Assembly (NCBI RefSeq): GCF_002303885.1
Contig: NZ_MRCM01000016.1
Span: 1-64,000 of the forward strand
DNA: 64,000 bases
Direction: 5' to 3'
From: Flavobacterium sp. ACN2
GTDB lineage: Bacteria > Bacteroidota > Bacteroidia > Flavobacteriales > Flavobacteriaceae
Part shown: positions 7,714-15,456 of the stretch, piece by piece
Layout of the letters: the number at the start of each line of letters is the position of its first letter
How positions within the stretch are numbered: the stretch's first letter is position 1
Position numbers and translations under genes: made by a program
Notes under the pieces: model-generated
What the model saw: the letters and a program-made list of their open reading frames with translations, nothing else
Told to the model about the DNA's origin: nothing
The model's database searches: none

Positions 7714-8442
7714 TTAGTAAAGCATTTTAACCTCTTTAATCTCAAACTCTGCAACAGAATCATCTTCCAACAAAACCTGCAGTTTTCCCATTAGAGAAAC
7801 GCCTTGAATGATTCCCATAAAATCTTGGTTATTATTGTCTCTAAATGCAGTTGGAATTCCTTTTTTAAATAAAAAATTAAAATAGTCATCCCAGAAAGTC
7901 TGCGATGAGGTGTTCCAAGATTGAATTTTTTCTTTTAGTTTTTCAACGATTAAGATTGCCAACTCTTCCTTGTCAAAAGTTTTTCCTGAAATTACTGCCA
8001 ACGAAGAAGCATTTGGCAATTCGTCAAAATCGGTTTGATTGACATTGATTCCGATTCCGACAACTGACACGATTCTGCCATCGCTTTTTAAGGTATTTTC
8101 GATTAATATGCCAACCAACTTCTTATTGTATGACAGAATGTCGTTTGGCCATTTAATGCATATATTAGGAATATTTAACGATTTTAAAACCTCTGCAACC
8201 GATAAAGAAACCAAGACGCTTAAATTAAAAACTTCGTCGTTATTAAACAGAAAATCTTTCACCAAGACACTCATAGTTAAGTTCTTACCAGCTTCAGTCT
8301 TCCATAAGCCTCCAACTTGCCCCTTCCCTTTTGTCTGATTTTCAGCTGTTACCGTTGTAAAATTCTCCAGTTCATCCTGACTTGACAAAGCTTTTAAGAA
8401 GTCATTTGTAGAATCTATGGCATCGAGTTTGATTAGTTTCAT
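7714..8442 (-). CDS. birA: biotin--[acetyl-CoA-carboxylase] ligase
   Basis: The enzyme activates biotin to biotinyl-5'-AMP and transfers it to the lysine of the biotin carrier protein. Visible motifs are DSTNDFLK (residues 10-17), the nucleotide-binding loop GKGQVGGLW (39-47) and the KWPNDIL motif with the conserved Lys. At 242 residues it is the short class without an N-terminal DNA-binding domain, so it should not act as the biotin-operon repressor. It is divergent from rsfS. Confidence 0.92.
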   Translation of the reverse strand: MKLIKLDAIDSTNDFLKALSSQDELENFTTVTAENQTKGKGQVGGLWKTEAGKNLTMSVLVKDFLFNNDEVFNLSVLVSLSVAEVLKSLNIPNICIKWPNDILSYNKKLVGILIENTLKSDGRIVSVVGIGINVNQTDFDELPNASSLAVISGKTFDKEELAILIVEKLKEKIQSWNTSSQTFWDDYFNFLFKKGIPTAFRDNNNQDFMGIIQGVSLMGKLQVLLEDDSVAEFEIKEVKMLY

Positions 8443-8534
8443 TAAATAATTTAAATATCTTAATTTAATATTTTGTTAAGGTTCAAAAATAATCACAAAA
8501 TTTGGTAACTTTACAAATTCATATAAAATAATTC

Positions 8535-8906
8535 ATGGCGAAAAAGACTATTAATAATGATGTTCTACTGGCGAACATAATCAAAGGGATTGAGGAAGTA
8601 AAAGGAAATGATATCGATATTCTTGACTTAAGAGAAATAGATACAGCTGTATGCGACTATTTTGTTATTTGCAATGGTAGCTCAAACACCCAAGTTAACG
8701 CCATCGTAAACTCAATTCAAAAAATTGTATCAAAAGACTTAAAAGATAAACCTTGGCACGTAGAAGGAACAGATAATGCAGAATGGGTTCTTATGGACTA
8801 TGTACACATTGTGGTACACGTTTTCCAGAAGCACATTCGCGAATATTACAACATCGAAAGCCTTTGGGGCGATGCCAAAATAACTTCAATCGAGAACAAA
8901 TACTAA
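8535..8906 (+). CDS. rsfS: ribosome silencing factor
   Basis: RsfS binds ribosomal protein L14 (uL14) and blocks joining of the 50S and 30S subunits under nutrient limitation. The 123-residue product has the family hallmarks: DILDLREIDTAVCDYFVICNGSSNTQV, the KPWHVEG segment and EYYNIESLWGDA near the C-terminus. It is followed after 15 bp by ftsH on the same strand and is probably co-transcribed with it. Confidence 0.93.
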   Translation: MAKKTINNDVLLANIIKGIEEVKGNDIDILDLREIDTAVCDYFVICNGSSNTQVNAIVNSIQKIVSKDLKDKPWHVEGTDNAEWVLMDYVHIVVHVFQKHIREYYNIESLWGDAKITSIENKY

Positions 8907-8921
8907 AGAAACTTTCATTAA

Positions 8922-10847
8922 ATGGCTAAAGATAATAATCCAAATCCGAATAAATTTAAAATAAGTCCTTGGTTAATATATACCGCAATACTTTTAGTTT
9001 TTTTATTCATAAGTTTTGCTACAGGAGGATCAAGCCTAAGCGAACCTGCTCAATTAACATCTTCTAAGTTCAATACGCTTTTGGAAAAAGGCCAGATTGA
9101 AAAAGTAATTGTTTACAACAAAGCAGAAGCTGAGGTATATTTAAATGCTGCGGCTCTTAAAGACCCAGCAAACAAAAAAGTAGCTGAAGATATTTTCAAA
9201 CAACCAAACAAAGGTCCACATTATACTTTGGAAATTGGTAACGATCAAATCTTTCAAACTAAATTAGAAAAAGCAGTTACTGAGGGGAAACTGAAAGATT
9301 TCAACTTCCTTCAAAAAAATAACTGGAGCGATATTTTAATCAGCTTACTTCCTATCATCATCATTGTTGGTGTATGGATCTTTATTATGCGTAAAATGTC
9401 TGGCGGAGGCGCTGGAGGTGGCGGACAGATTTTCAATATCGGAAAATCTAAAGCGAAACTTTTTGACGAAAAAACAGATATCAAAACTACGTTTAAAGAT
9501 GTGGCTGGTTTAGAAGGTGCTAAGGAAGAAATTCAGGAAATTGTTGAATTCCTTAAAAACCCTGAAAAATACACGAATCTTGGAGGTAAAATTCCAAAAG
9601 GAGCTTTATTGGTAGGACCTCCGGGAACTGGTAAAACTTTATTGGCAAAAGCTGTTGCTGGTGAAGCGCAAGTACCGTTCTTCTCTTTATCAGGTTCAGA
9701 TTTCGTTGAGATGTTTGTTGGAGTTGGTGCTTCACGTGTACGTGACTTATTCAAACAAGCAAAAGAAAAATCTCCTGCTATTATCTTTATTGATGAGATT
9801 GATGCTGTTGGTAGAGCAAGAGGAAAAAGCAATATGTCTGGCGGAAACGACGAGAGAGAAAACACTTTAAACCAATTACTAACAGAAATGGATGGTTTTG
9901 GTACAAACTCTAACGTAATTGTTTTGGCAGCAACAAACAGAGCTGACGTTTTAGACAAAGCTTTAATGCGTGCAGGACGTTTTGACAGACAAATTTTTGT
10001 TGACTTACCAGACATTCGCGAAAGAGCAGAAATCTTCAAAGTACACTTAGCTCCTATCAAAAAAGTTGAAGGTCTTGATTTAGATTTCTTAGCAAAACAA
10101 ACTCCAGGTTTCTCTGGTGCTGATATTGCTAATGTTTGTAACGAAGCTGCACTTATCGCTGCTCGTAACAACAAAGCGGCTGTTGACAGACAAGACTTCC
10201 TTGATGCTGTAGATAGAATTATTGGTGGTCTTGAGAAGAAAAACAAAATCATTACTCCAGACGAAAAAAGAGCAATCGCAATTCACGAAGCTGGTCACGC
10301 TACTGTAAGTTGGATGTTAGAGCATGCTGCTCCACTTATTAAAGTTACAATTGTTCCTCGTGGGCAAAGTTTAGGAGCTGCATGGTATTTACCAGAAGAA
10401 AGACAAATCGTAAGAACAGATCAAATGTTAGACGAGATGTGTGCAACTATGGGCGGTAGAGCGGCTGAAAAAGTAACTTTCGATAGAATTTCGACTGGTG
10501 CTTTAAGCGACTTAGAAAAAGTAACACGCCAAGCCCGTGCAATGGTAACTATTTACGGATTGAACGATAAAATTGGAAACGTTACGTATTACGATTCAAC
10601 TGGACAAAATGAATACAATTTCTCTAAACCGTATTCTGATGAAACTGCAAAAATTATTGATAAAGAAATTTCAGAGTTAATCGAAGGTCAATATCAAAGA
10701 GCGATTCAGATTTTAGAGGAAAACAAAGACAAGTTAAACCAACTTGCTGATATTCTGATTGAAAAAGAAGTAATCTTTAAAGATGACTTAGAAAACATAT
10801 TCGGAAAACGTACTTTTGACAAAAATTTAGAAGAAGTAGTTTCATAA
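8922..10847 (+). CDS. ftsH: ATP-dependent zinc metalloprotease FtsH
   Basis: A membrane-anchored AAA+ protease that degrades misfolded membrane proteins and some regulators. It has an N-terminal membrane segment (about 13-33), a periplasmic loop, and a second membrane segment (about 138-158) followed by a Gly-rich linker. Walker A GPPGTGKT is at 232-239, Walker B is FIDEIDA, and the zinc site HEAGH is at 455-459 with the downstream Asp region intact. Length (641) is normal. The preceding rsfS gene is 15 bp upstream; a strong terminator follows. Confidence 0.97.
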   Translation: MAKDNNPNPNKFKISPWLIYTAILLVFLFISFATGGSSLSEPAQLTSSKFNTLLEKGQIEKVIVYNKAEAEVYLNAAALKDPANKKVAEDIFKQPNKGPHYTLEIGNDQIFQTKLEKAVTEGKLKDFNFLQKNNWSDILISLLPIIIIVGVWIFIMRKMSGGGAGGGGQIFNIGKSKAKLFDEKTDIKTTFKDVAGLEGAKEEIQEIVEFLKNPEKYTNLGGKIPKGALLVGPPGTGKTLLAKAVAGEAQVPFFSLSGSDFVEMFVGVGASRVRDLFKQAKEKSPAIIFIDEIDAVGRARGKSNMSGGNDERENTLNQLLTEMDGFGTNSNVIVLAATNRADVLDKALMRAGRFDRQIFVDLPDIRERAEIFKVHLAPIKKVEGLDLDFLAKQTPGFSGADIANVCNEAALIAARNNKAAVDRQDFLDAVDRIIGGLEKKNKIITPDEKRAIAIHEAGHATVSWMLEHAAPLIKVTIVPRGQSLGAAWYLPEERQIVRTDQMLDEMCATMGGRAAEKVTFDRISTGALSDLEKVTRQARAMVTIYGLNDKIGNVTYYDSTGQNEYNFSKPYSDETAKIIDKEISELIEGQYQRAIQILEENKDKLNQLADILIEKEVIFKDDLENIFGKRTFDKNLEEVVS

Positions 10848-10876
10848 ATAATTACGAAAAACGTAATAAATTTTTA

Positions 10877-10916
10877 AAATCTTAATTCAAAAGTCCCTTT
10901 TGAATTAAGATTTTTT
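10877..10916 (+). terminator. terminator after ftsH
   Basis: A stem of about 16 bp (ATCTTAATTCAAAAG / TTTTGAATTAAGAT) with a 4-nt loop ends in a T-run. The -7 box of the next operon, TATCTTTG at 10917-10924, begins in the tail. Confidence 0.85.
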
Positions 10917-10924
10917 TATCTTTG
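10917..10924 (+). promoter_or_regulatory. -7 promoter element of the LUD-cdsA-psd operon
   Basis: TATCTTTG matches TAnnTTTG. A TTTTG lies only 14 nt upstream, inside the terminator stem, so the -33 box is not convincing. The first gene starts 40 bp downstream. Confidence 0.45.
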
Positions 10925-10963
10925 AACGTTTTCAACTAACATGTAAAGCATTTCATATAAAAA

Positions 10964-11569
10964 ATGAATTTTTTCAAAAAAATATTTGGCTCTAGTGAAG
11001 CCGCTTCTGACGAAGAGAACGAAAGCGAATATGCAGGTTCATCTGCGCAGAACAGTCATTTATCTTTAGACGAGCAATTTATTTTCAACTTCAAAAAAAA
11101 TGGAGGAAAGTTCTTGTATTGCGAAAACATGGGAGAAGTTGCTGAACAGTTTGAAAACATTTTAGAAGAAAACGACTGGTTCGAGAATGAAGTTTTATGC
11201 TATGAGCAAGGCTTATTTGGCCTACTGGAAGAAAATAAATTATTTTATATCGCTCCAACTAACCCAAAATTTTTATTGGCTAGCTGCGAAAACCTTATAG
11301 CCGATGAAGGTTCTATCTTATTTTCATCAAAACAAATCAGACAAAATAAACCAAACGAATTACCTGCAAATATTGTTATTATAGCAACCACAAGCCAAAT
11401 CCTTCCAATGAAAAGCGACGGATTAAGCGCTATAAAACGAAAATACGAAAGAGACTATCCTACTAATATCACTACAATAAAATATTTCGAAAAAGCGAAA
11501 GACGAAGATTTTACACAATACGGAAGTGTTGCGAAAAACCTTTATTTACTGCTTTTAGAAGATCTTTAA
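10964..11569 (+). CDS. LUD domain protein (LutC/YkgG-like), 201 aa
   Basis: The C-terminal two thirds (from about residue 45) fit the LUD domain: the FNFKKNGGKFLYCENM segment, a variable middle, then NELPANIVIIATTSQILPMKSDG. LUD proteins include the lactate-utilisation subunits LutB and LutC, but here there is no lactate operon and the residues before 45 are an acidic linker, so the role is open. It is the first gene of a five-gene operon, with 1 bp to cdsA. Confidence 0.75.
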   Translation: MNFFKKIFGSSEAASDEENESEYAGSSAQNSHLSLDEQFIFNFKKNGGKFLYCENMGEVAEQFENILEENDWFENEVLCYEQGLFGLLEENKLFYIAPTNPKFLLASCENLIADEGSILFSSKQIRQNKPNELPANIVIIATTSQILPMKSDGLSAIKRKYERDYPTNITTIKYFEKAKDEDFTQYGSVAKNLYLLLLEDL

Positions 11570-11570
11570 G

Positions 11571-12461
11571 ATGAACGAAACACTGAAGAGGGCCATTTCT
11601 GGTGCTGTTTATATCGCTTTATTACTAACTTCGATATTGTTTTCTACCGAAAGCTTCATTACTCTTTTTGGCGTTTTCTTAATTATCACGATATACGAGT
11701 TTTCTAATATCGTAAACTTAAACAAAGTGTTCTCTATTCTTTTTGGAACTTTAGTTTATGCTTCAATTGTTTTGATAAGTCATTACAACAAACAGACAAC
11801 CAAGTTTCTTAACGATACCTTTAACACTAACATTAGCTTAGAAACCAATATTAAACAGCTCGATTTAATTCTTCTGGCTATAACTATTGTCGTTTCAATA
11901 AAATGCATCATATTCTTATTTTACGATTCGGTTCAAAAAGTTAGCACTTCTTCAAAATACCTATATCTGCTTGGATATATTACGCTTCCTTTTGTATTTA
12001 TTGTAAAAATCTCTTTTGGAACAAATGATTATAATCCGAAAATTATTATTGGTTTATTTGTTTTAATCTGGACCAATGATACTTTTGCTTATTTAGTTGG
12101 AAAATCAATGGGAAAACACAAATTATTTGAGCGAGTTTCTCCTAAAAAAACAATTGAAGGTTTTCTGGGTGGTGTTGTCTTTGCTGCTTTTGCCGGTTTT
12201 TTGATTTCTAAACTCTATATTCAGCCTAAACCTGAATTTAGCAACACATCAATCTTAATCTGGACTATTATTGCATTAATTGTCAGCATTTTTGGAACTA
12301 TTGGAGACTTAATAGAATCCAAATTTAAGCGAATTGCAGGTATAAAAGACAGCGGTTCGATAATGCCTGGTCACGGAGGTATTCTAGATCGATTAGATAG
12401 TGTTATATTTGTAGCACCAATTATATTTTTATTTTATCAAATTTTATATTATGTTTCATAA
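11571..12461 (+). CDS. cdsA: phosphatidate cytidylyltransferase
   Basis: CdsA makes CDP-diacylglycerol from CTP and phosphatidate in the inner membrane. The protein of 296 residues has about eight hydrophobic segments and the CDS signature near the C-terminus (KRIAGIKDSGSIMPGHGG followed by ILDRLDS). It overlaps psd by 11 nt, which suggests translational coupling with a later step of phosphatidylethanolamine synthesis. Confidence 0.95.
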   Translation: MNETLKRAISGAVYIALLLTSILFSTESFITLFGVFLIITIYEFSNIVNLNKVFSILFGTLVYASIVLISHYNKQTTKFLNDTFNTNISLETNIKQLDLILLAITIVVSIKCIIFLFYDSVQKVSTSSKYLYLLGYITLPFVFIVKISFGTNDYNPKIIIGLFVLIWTNDTFAYLVGKSMGKHKLFERVSPKKTIEGFLGGVVFAAFAGFLISKLYIQPKPEFSNTSILIWTIIALIVSIFGTIGDLIESKFKRIAGIKDSGSIMPGHGGILDRLDSVIFVAPIIFLFYQILYYVS

Positions 12462-13104
12462 AGAGGGAGGCCCGTCCATTTTATTAGGTACTGTATTTAC
12501 TGTAGCTGTACTTTTAATTGCTGATAAATTCATTGATATTGCTTGGCTGAGAATGCTTGTGCAATTTGCAGCGCTTGTAATTTTAATTATTATTTTACAA
12601 TTCTTCAGAAATCCGAAAAGAATTGCAATTAGAAACAGTGATCATATCCTTGCTCCAGTAGATGGAAAAGTGGTGGTTATTGAAGAAGTTTATGAAGGAG
12701 AATATTTTAAAGATAAACGTTTACAGGTTTCTATCTTTATGTCGCCAATCAATGTGCACGTAACACGTTACGCAATGGATGGAATCATTAAATTTAGCAA
12801 ATACCACCCTGGAAAATTCCTTGTTGCTTGGCACCCTAAGGCAAGTGAAGAAAACGAAAGAACTACAGTAGTAATTGAAAATGAAACTTTCGGCGCGATT
12901 TTATATAGACAAATTGCTGGTGCATTGGCTCGTAGAATTGTAAATTATGCTAAAGAGGGAATGCAGGTTGTTCAAGGAACTGACGCTGGTTTCATTAAAT
13001 TTGGATCAAGAGTCGATTTATTTTTACCTTTAGGTACATCAATCAATGTGGAGTTAAATCAAAAAGCAATTGGTGGAAAAACAATTATTGCTACAAAAGC
13101 ATAA
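12451..13104 (+). CDS. psd: phosphatidylserine decarboxylase
   Basis: This pyruvoyl enzyme converts phosphatidylserine to phosphatidylethanolamine. The 217-residue form is the short type, with two N-terminal hydrophobic segments (about 8-50). The self-cleavage site appears as KFGSRVDLFLP with Gly185-Ser186, Ser186 becoming the pyruvoyl group. The conserved SPINVHVTR motif (about 92-100) is intact. It overlaps the end of cdsA and abuts the next gene with no gap. Confidence 0.94.
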   Translation: MFHKEGGPSILLGTVFTVAVLLIADKFIDIAWLRMLVQFAALVILIIILQFFRNPKRIAIRNSDHILAPVDGKVVVIEEVYEGEYFKDKRLQVSIFMSPINVHVTRYAMDGIIKFSKYHPGKFLVAWHPKASEENERTTVVIENETFGAILYRQIAGALARRIVNYAKEGMQVVQGTDAGFIKFGSRVDLFLPLGTSINVELNQKAIGGKTIIATKA

Positions 13105-13374
13105 ATGACTGATAAAGATTTAGATATTCGCTTTGCTGAAGCTGTAGAAGTTGCATTGACTATGACTCAGGCTTCGCTGCCGCAAGACGTGCAGTTAAGA
13201 CTTTACGCTTTTTACAAACAGGCTACTTTTGGAACAGCAGTTTATAATCAATCTGAAAATTTTGATTTAAGAGATGCTTTTAAAACCAATGCTTGGATGC
13301 AAATTAGCCACATGTCTGTAGATGAAGCCAAAGAAAATTATATCGAGATCATCAATTCATTAACATCAAAATAA
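13105..13374 (+). CDS. acyl-CoA-binding protein, 89 aa
   Basis: A small four-helix protein that binds long-chain acyl-CoA esters. The ACBP signature LRLYAFYKQATFG (around residues 31-43) and the later AWMQISHMSVDEAKENYI segment are clear; length is standard. It starts directly after the psd stop codon, so it is translated from the phospholipid operon. Acyl-CoA delivery to membrane synthesis is the natural inference. Confidence 0.88.
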   Translation: MTDKDLDIRFAEAVEVALTMTQASLPQDVQLRLYAFYKQATFGTAVYNQSENFDLRDAFKTNAWMQISHMSVDEAKENYIEIINSLTSK

Positions 13375-13380
13375 AACATT

Positions 13381-14160
13381 ATGAAGAAAAACGTTGTTAT
13401 TTTAAGCACTTTAACTTCATTTTTACTATTATTTTCTTGTAAAGAAGATAAACTGACAGAAGTAGTTGAAGTTCCTCTTCCAACAAAAGAAGAAAAAATT
13501 ACTATTGGTTCACCAAATGATGTTAAAGCCGATCCTGGCTCTTTTGAAATGACAAAACTGCCATTTAATTATGACGGTCTTGCTCCCGACATTAGAACCT
13601 TAACTTTAGAAACACATTATTCAAAACATTACCTGTCGTACACCAACGCTTTTAATAAAGAGATTGTTTCGACTGAGTTTGAAAATATGCCTATTGAAGA
13701 CATTTTAAAAAAAATGCCTCTTACGAATTTAAAACTCCGTCAGAATGCTGGAGGATATTACAATCATACGCTTTATTTTAATATTCTGACACCAAAAGAG
13801 CAGACTCCAAAAGATACGCTTGCAGGTTCTATTAATAAAGAATTTGGTTCTTTTAACAATCTGACCAATCAATTTAAAGCACAGTCAGAAAAGCAGTTTG
13901 GTTCTGGATGGGTTTGGCTGGTTGTAGACCGATATGGTAAATTACAAATTACCACAACAGACAATCAAGATAATCCATTGATGAAGAATGCTTTGATTCC
14001 TGGAACTCCGATTATGGGAATTGATCTTTGGGAACATGCATATTATTTAGATTATCAAAACCGAAAAGGCAGTTATATTGACGCTTTTTACAATCATATA
14101 AATTGGGAAAAAGTGAACGAATATTACGTTGAAGCACTCAAAAAGGTTAAAAAAGTATAG
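13381..14160 (+). CDS. lipoprotein superoxide dismutase (Mn-type residues), 259 aa
   Basis: The protein starts with a lipoprotein signal (lipobox LLFSC, Cys20) and a Glu/Lys linker of about 35 residues, then a full Fe/Mn superoxide dismutase. The metal ligands are His79 (THYSKHY), His129 (YYNHT), Asp215 and His219 (DLWEHAYY). AGG before the second His and the Gln in DNQDNPL follow the Mn-type pattern rather than the Fe type, so I predict Mn or cambialistic use. Lipidation places it at a membrane facing the periplasm or the surface. It is the last gene of the cdsA-psd operon, 6 bp after the acyl-CoA-binding gene. Confidence 0.88.
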   Translation: MKKNVVILSTLTSFLLLFSCKEDKLTEVVEVPLPTKEEKITIGSPNDVKADPGSFEMTKLPFNYDGLAPDIRTLTLETHYSKHYLSYTNAFNKEIVSTEFENMPIEDILKKMPLTNLKLRQNAGGYYNHTLYFNILTPKEQTPKDTLAGSINKEFGSFNNLTNQFKAQSEKQFGSGWVWLVVDRYGKLQITTTDNQDNPLMKNALIPGTPIMGIDLWEHAYYLDYQNRKGSYIDAFYNHINWEKVNEYYVEALKKVKKV

Positions 14161-14200
14161 AAAAAAAGCTGATGCAATTAAGTATCAGCTTTTTTTTATA
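14161..14200 (+). terminator. terminator of the cdsA-psd-sod operon
   Basis: AAAAAGCTGAT and ATCAGCTTTTT form a perfect stem followed by eight T residues, right after the stop codon of the dismutase gene. Confidence 0.85.
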
Positions 14201-14225
14201 CCTTTTAGGTACTTAAACGAAGATC

Positions 14226-15284
14226 ATGAAAGACATTGCCAATCGTTTTACCGAAAACCCAATATTATCGCCGTCGGATATACCGCCAAGCAGAGAAGGT
14301 CTCGAAATTACCTGTCTATTGAATCCGGGCGTATTTGAGTTTCAAAACAAAATCTGGCTAGCGGTGCGTGTCGCCGAAAGACCAAAACAAATTGAAAACA
14401 TTATTTCTTTTCCGATATTAACAGAAGCAGGAACCATTCAGATTATTGAAATTTTAAAAGATCATCCTGAACTTATCGCAACAGATGCACGCGTCATTAA
14501 TTATCAAGGAATAGATTATTTAACCACTTTATCGCACATTCGATTATTATGCAGCGAAGACGGAAAACGATTTTATGAACCTGAAGATTATCCGCATTTG
14601 GTTGGCGAAGGAATATTAGAAACGTTCGGAATTGAAGATTGCAGGGTTTCTTTCATTGAAGGAAAATATTACCTCACTTTTACATCTGTTTCTCCTAGCG
14701 GCGTGGGCGTTGGCTTAAGAACCACAACCGATTGGAAGAATTTCGAAAAACATGGACTGATATTTCCTCCTCACAATAAAGACTGTGCCATTTTTGAAGA
14801 AAAAATAAACGGCTTGTTTTATGCCCTTCATCGCCCTAGTAGTGTAGACATTGGCGGAAATTACATTTGGATTGCTTCTTCTCCAGATGGAATTCATTGG
14901 GGAAATCATAAATGCATTGTCAAAACCAGAAAAGATAGTTGGGACAGCAAAAGAGTTGGCGCTGGAGCGGCACCGATAAAAACAGAATTAGGCTGGCTCG
15001 AAATTTATCATGGAGCCAACGAATTTCACCAATATTCTTTAGGTGCTTTTTTATTGGATTTAGAAGATCCTACAAAAGTGATTTCGAGAACCGAAACCCC
15101 TATTATGTTTCCTAAAACAAGTTATGAGCTAAGCGGTTTCTTTGGAAATGTTGTTTTTACAAACGGCCATATAGTGGAACCAGATGGCGATACACTAACT
15201 GTTTATTATGGCGCTTCTGATGAATTTGTATGCGGTGCAACATTTTCTATTAAAGAGATTCTTTCGTTGCTTAAAAAGATTTAA
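14226..15284 (+). CDS. glycoside hydrolase family 130 protein, 352 aa
   Basis: A five-bladed propeller enzyme of the GH130 type. Visible motifs are FTENPILSPSDIPP at the N-terminus, IEDCRVSFIEGKYYLTFTSV (about 138-157), the KDCAIFEEKINGLFYALHRPS block and the C-terminal PDGDTLTVYYGASDEFVCGA. GH130 members are mostly phosphorylases or hydrolases of beta-mannosides; the exact substrate cannot be read here. No signal peptide, so cytoplasmic. It begins 66 bp after the dismutase gene and faces a GH13 lipoprotein gene, which suggests a small sugar-utilisation locus without transport genes. Confidence 0.85.
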   Translation: MKDIANRFTENPILSPSDIPPSREGLEITCLLNPGVFEFQNKIWLAVRVAERPKQIENIISFPILTEAGTIQIIEILKDHPELIATDARVINYQGIDYLTTLSHIRLLCSEDGKRFYEPEDYPHLVGEGILETFGIEDCRVSFIEGKYYLTFTSVSPSGVGVGLRTTTDWKNFEKHGLIFPPHNKDCAIFEEKINGLFYALHRPSSVDIGGNYIWIASSPDGIHWGNHKCIVKTRKDSWDSKRVGAGAAPIKTELGWLEIYHGANEFHQYSLGAFLLDLEDPTKVISRTETPIMFPKTSYELSGFFGNVVFTNGHIVEPDGDTLTVYYGASDEFVCGATFSIKEILSLLKKI

Positions 15285-15300
15285 AAACAAAAAAATATTT

Positions 15301-15429
15301 AACACATAGAAACATAGATTTTATACTAAAAAAAGAATACGAAAGAAACTAGTTTCCACACATAAACTATGTGCATTTAAACTAGTGAAACGCCTTTTTC
15401 AAGCTTTCTAAGCTATGTTTCTATGTGTT
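15301..15429. repeat. inverted-repeat element with 17-bp termini
   Basis: AACACATAGAAACATAG (15301-15317) and its perfect inverse (15413-15429) bound a 129-bp segment that contains a second imperfect palindrome (ACTAGTTT ... AACTAGT and CACATAAACTATGTG). It lies between the convergent GH130 and GH13 genes and looks like a small non-autonomous element or long hairpin. Confidence 0.6.
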
Positions 15430-15456
15430 AAAAATCAACTCAAAAGATGAGCTAGT

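Noticed and set aside
9533..10252. Long frame (239 codons) antisense to ftsH
   Set aside because: Its Ser/Lys/Leu-rich composition mirrors codon use of the ftsH strand; no start context or family similarity.
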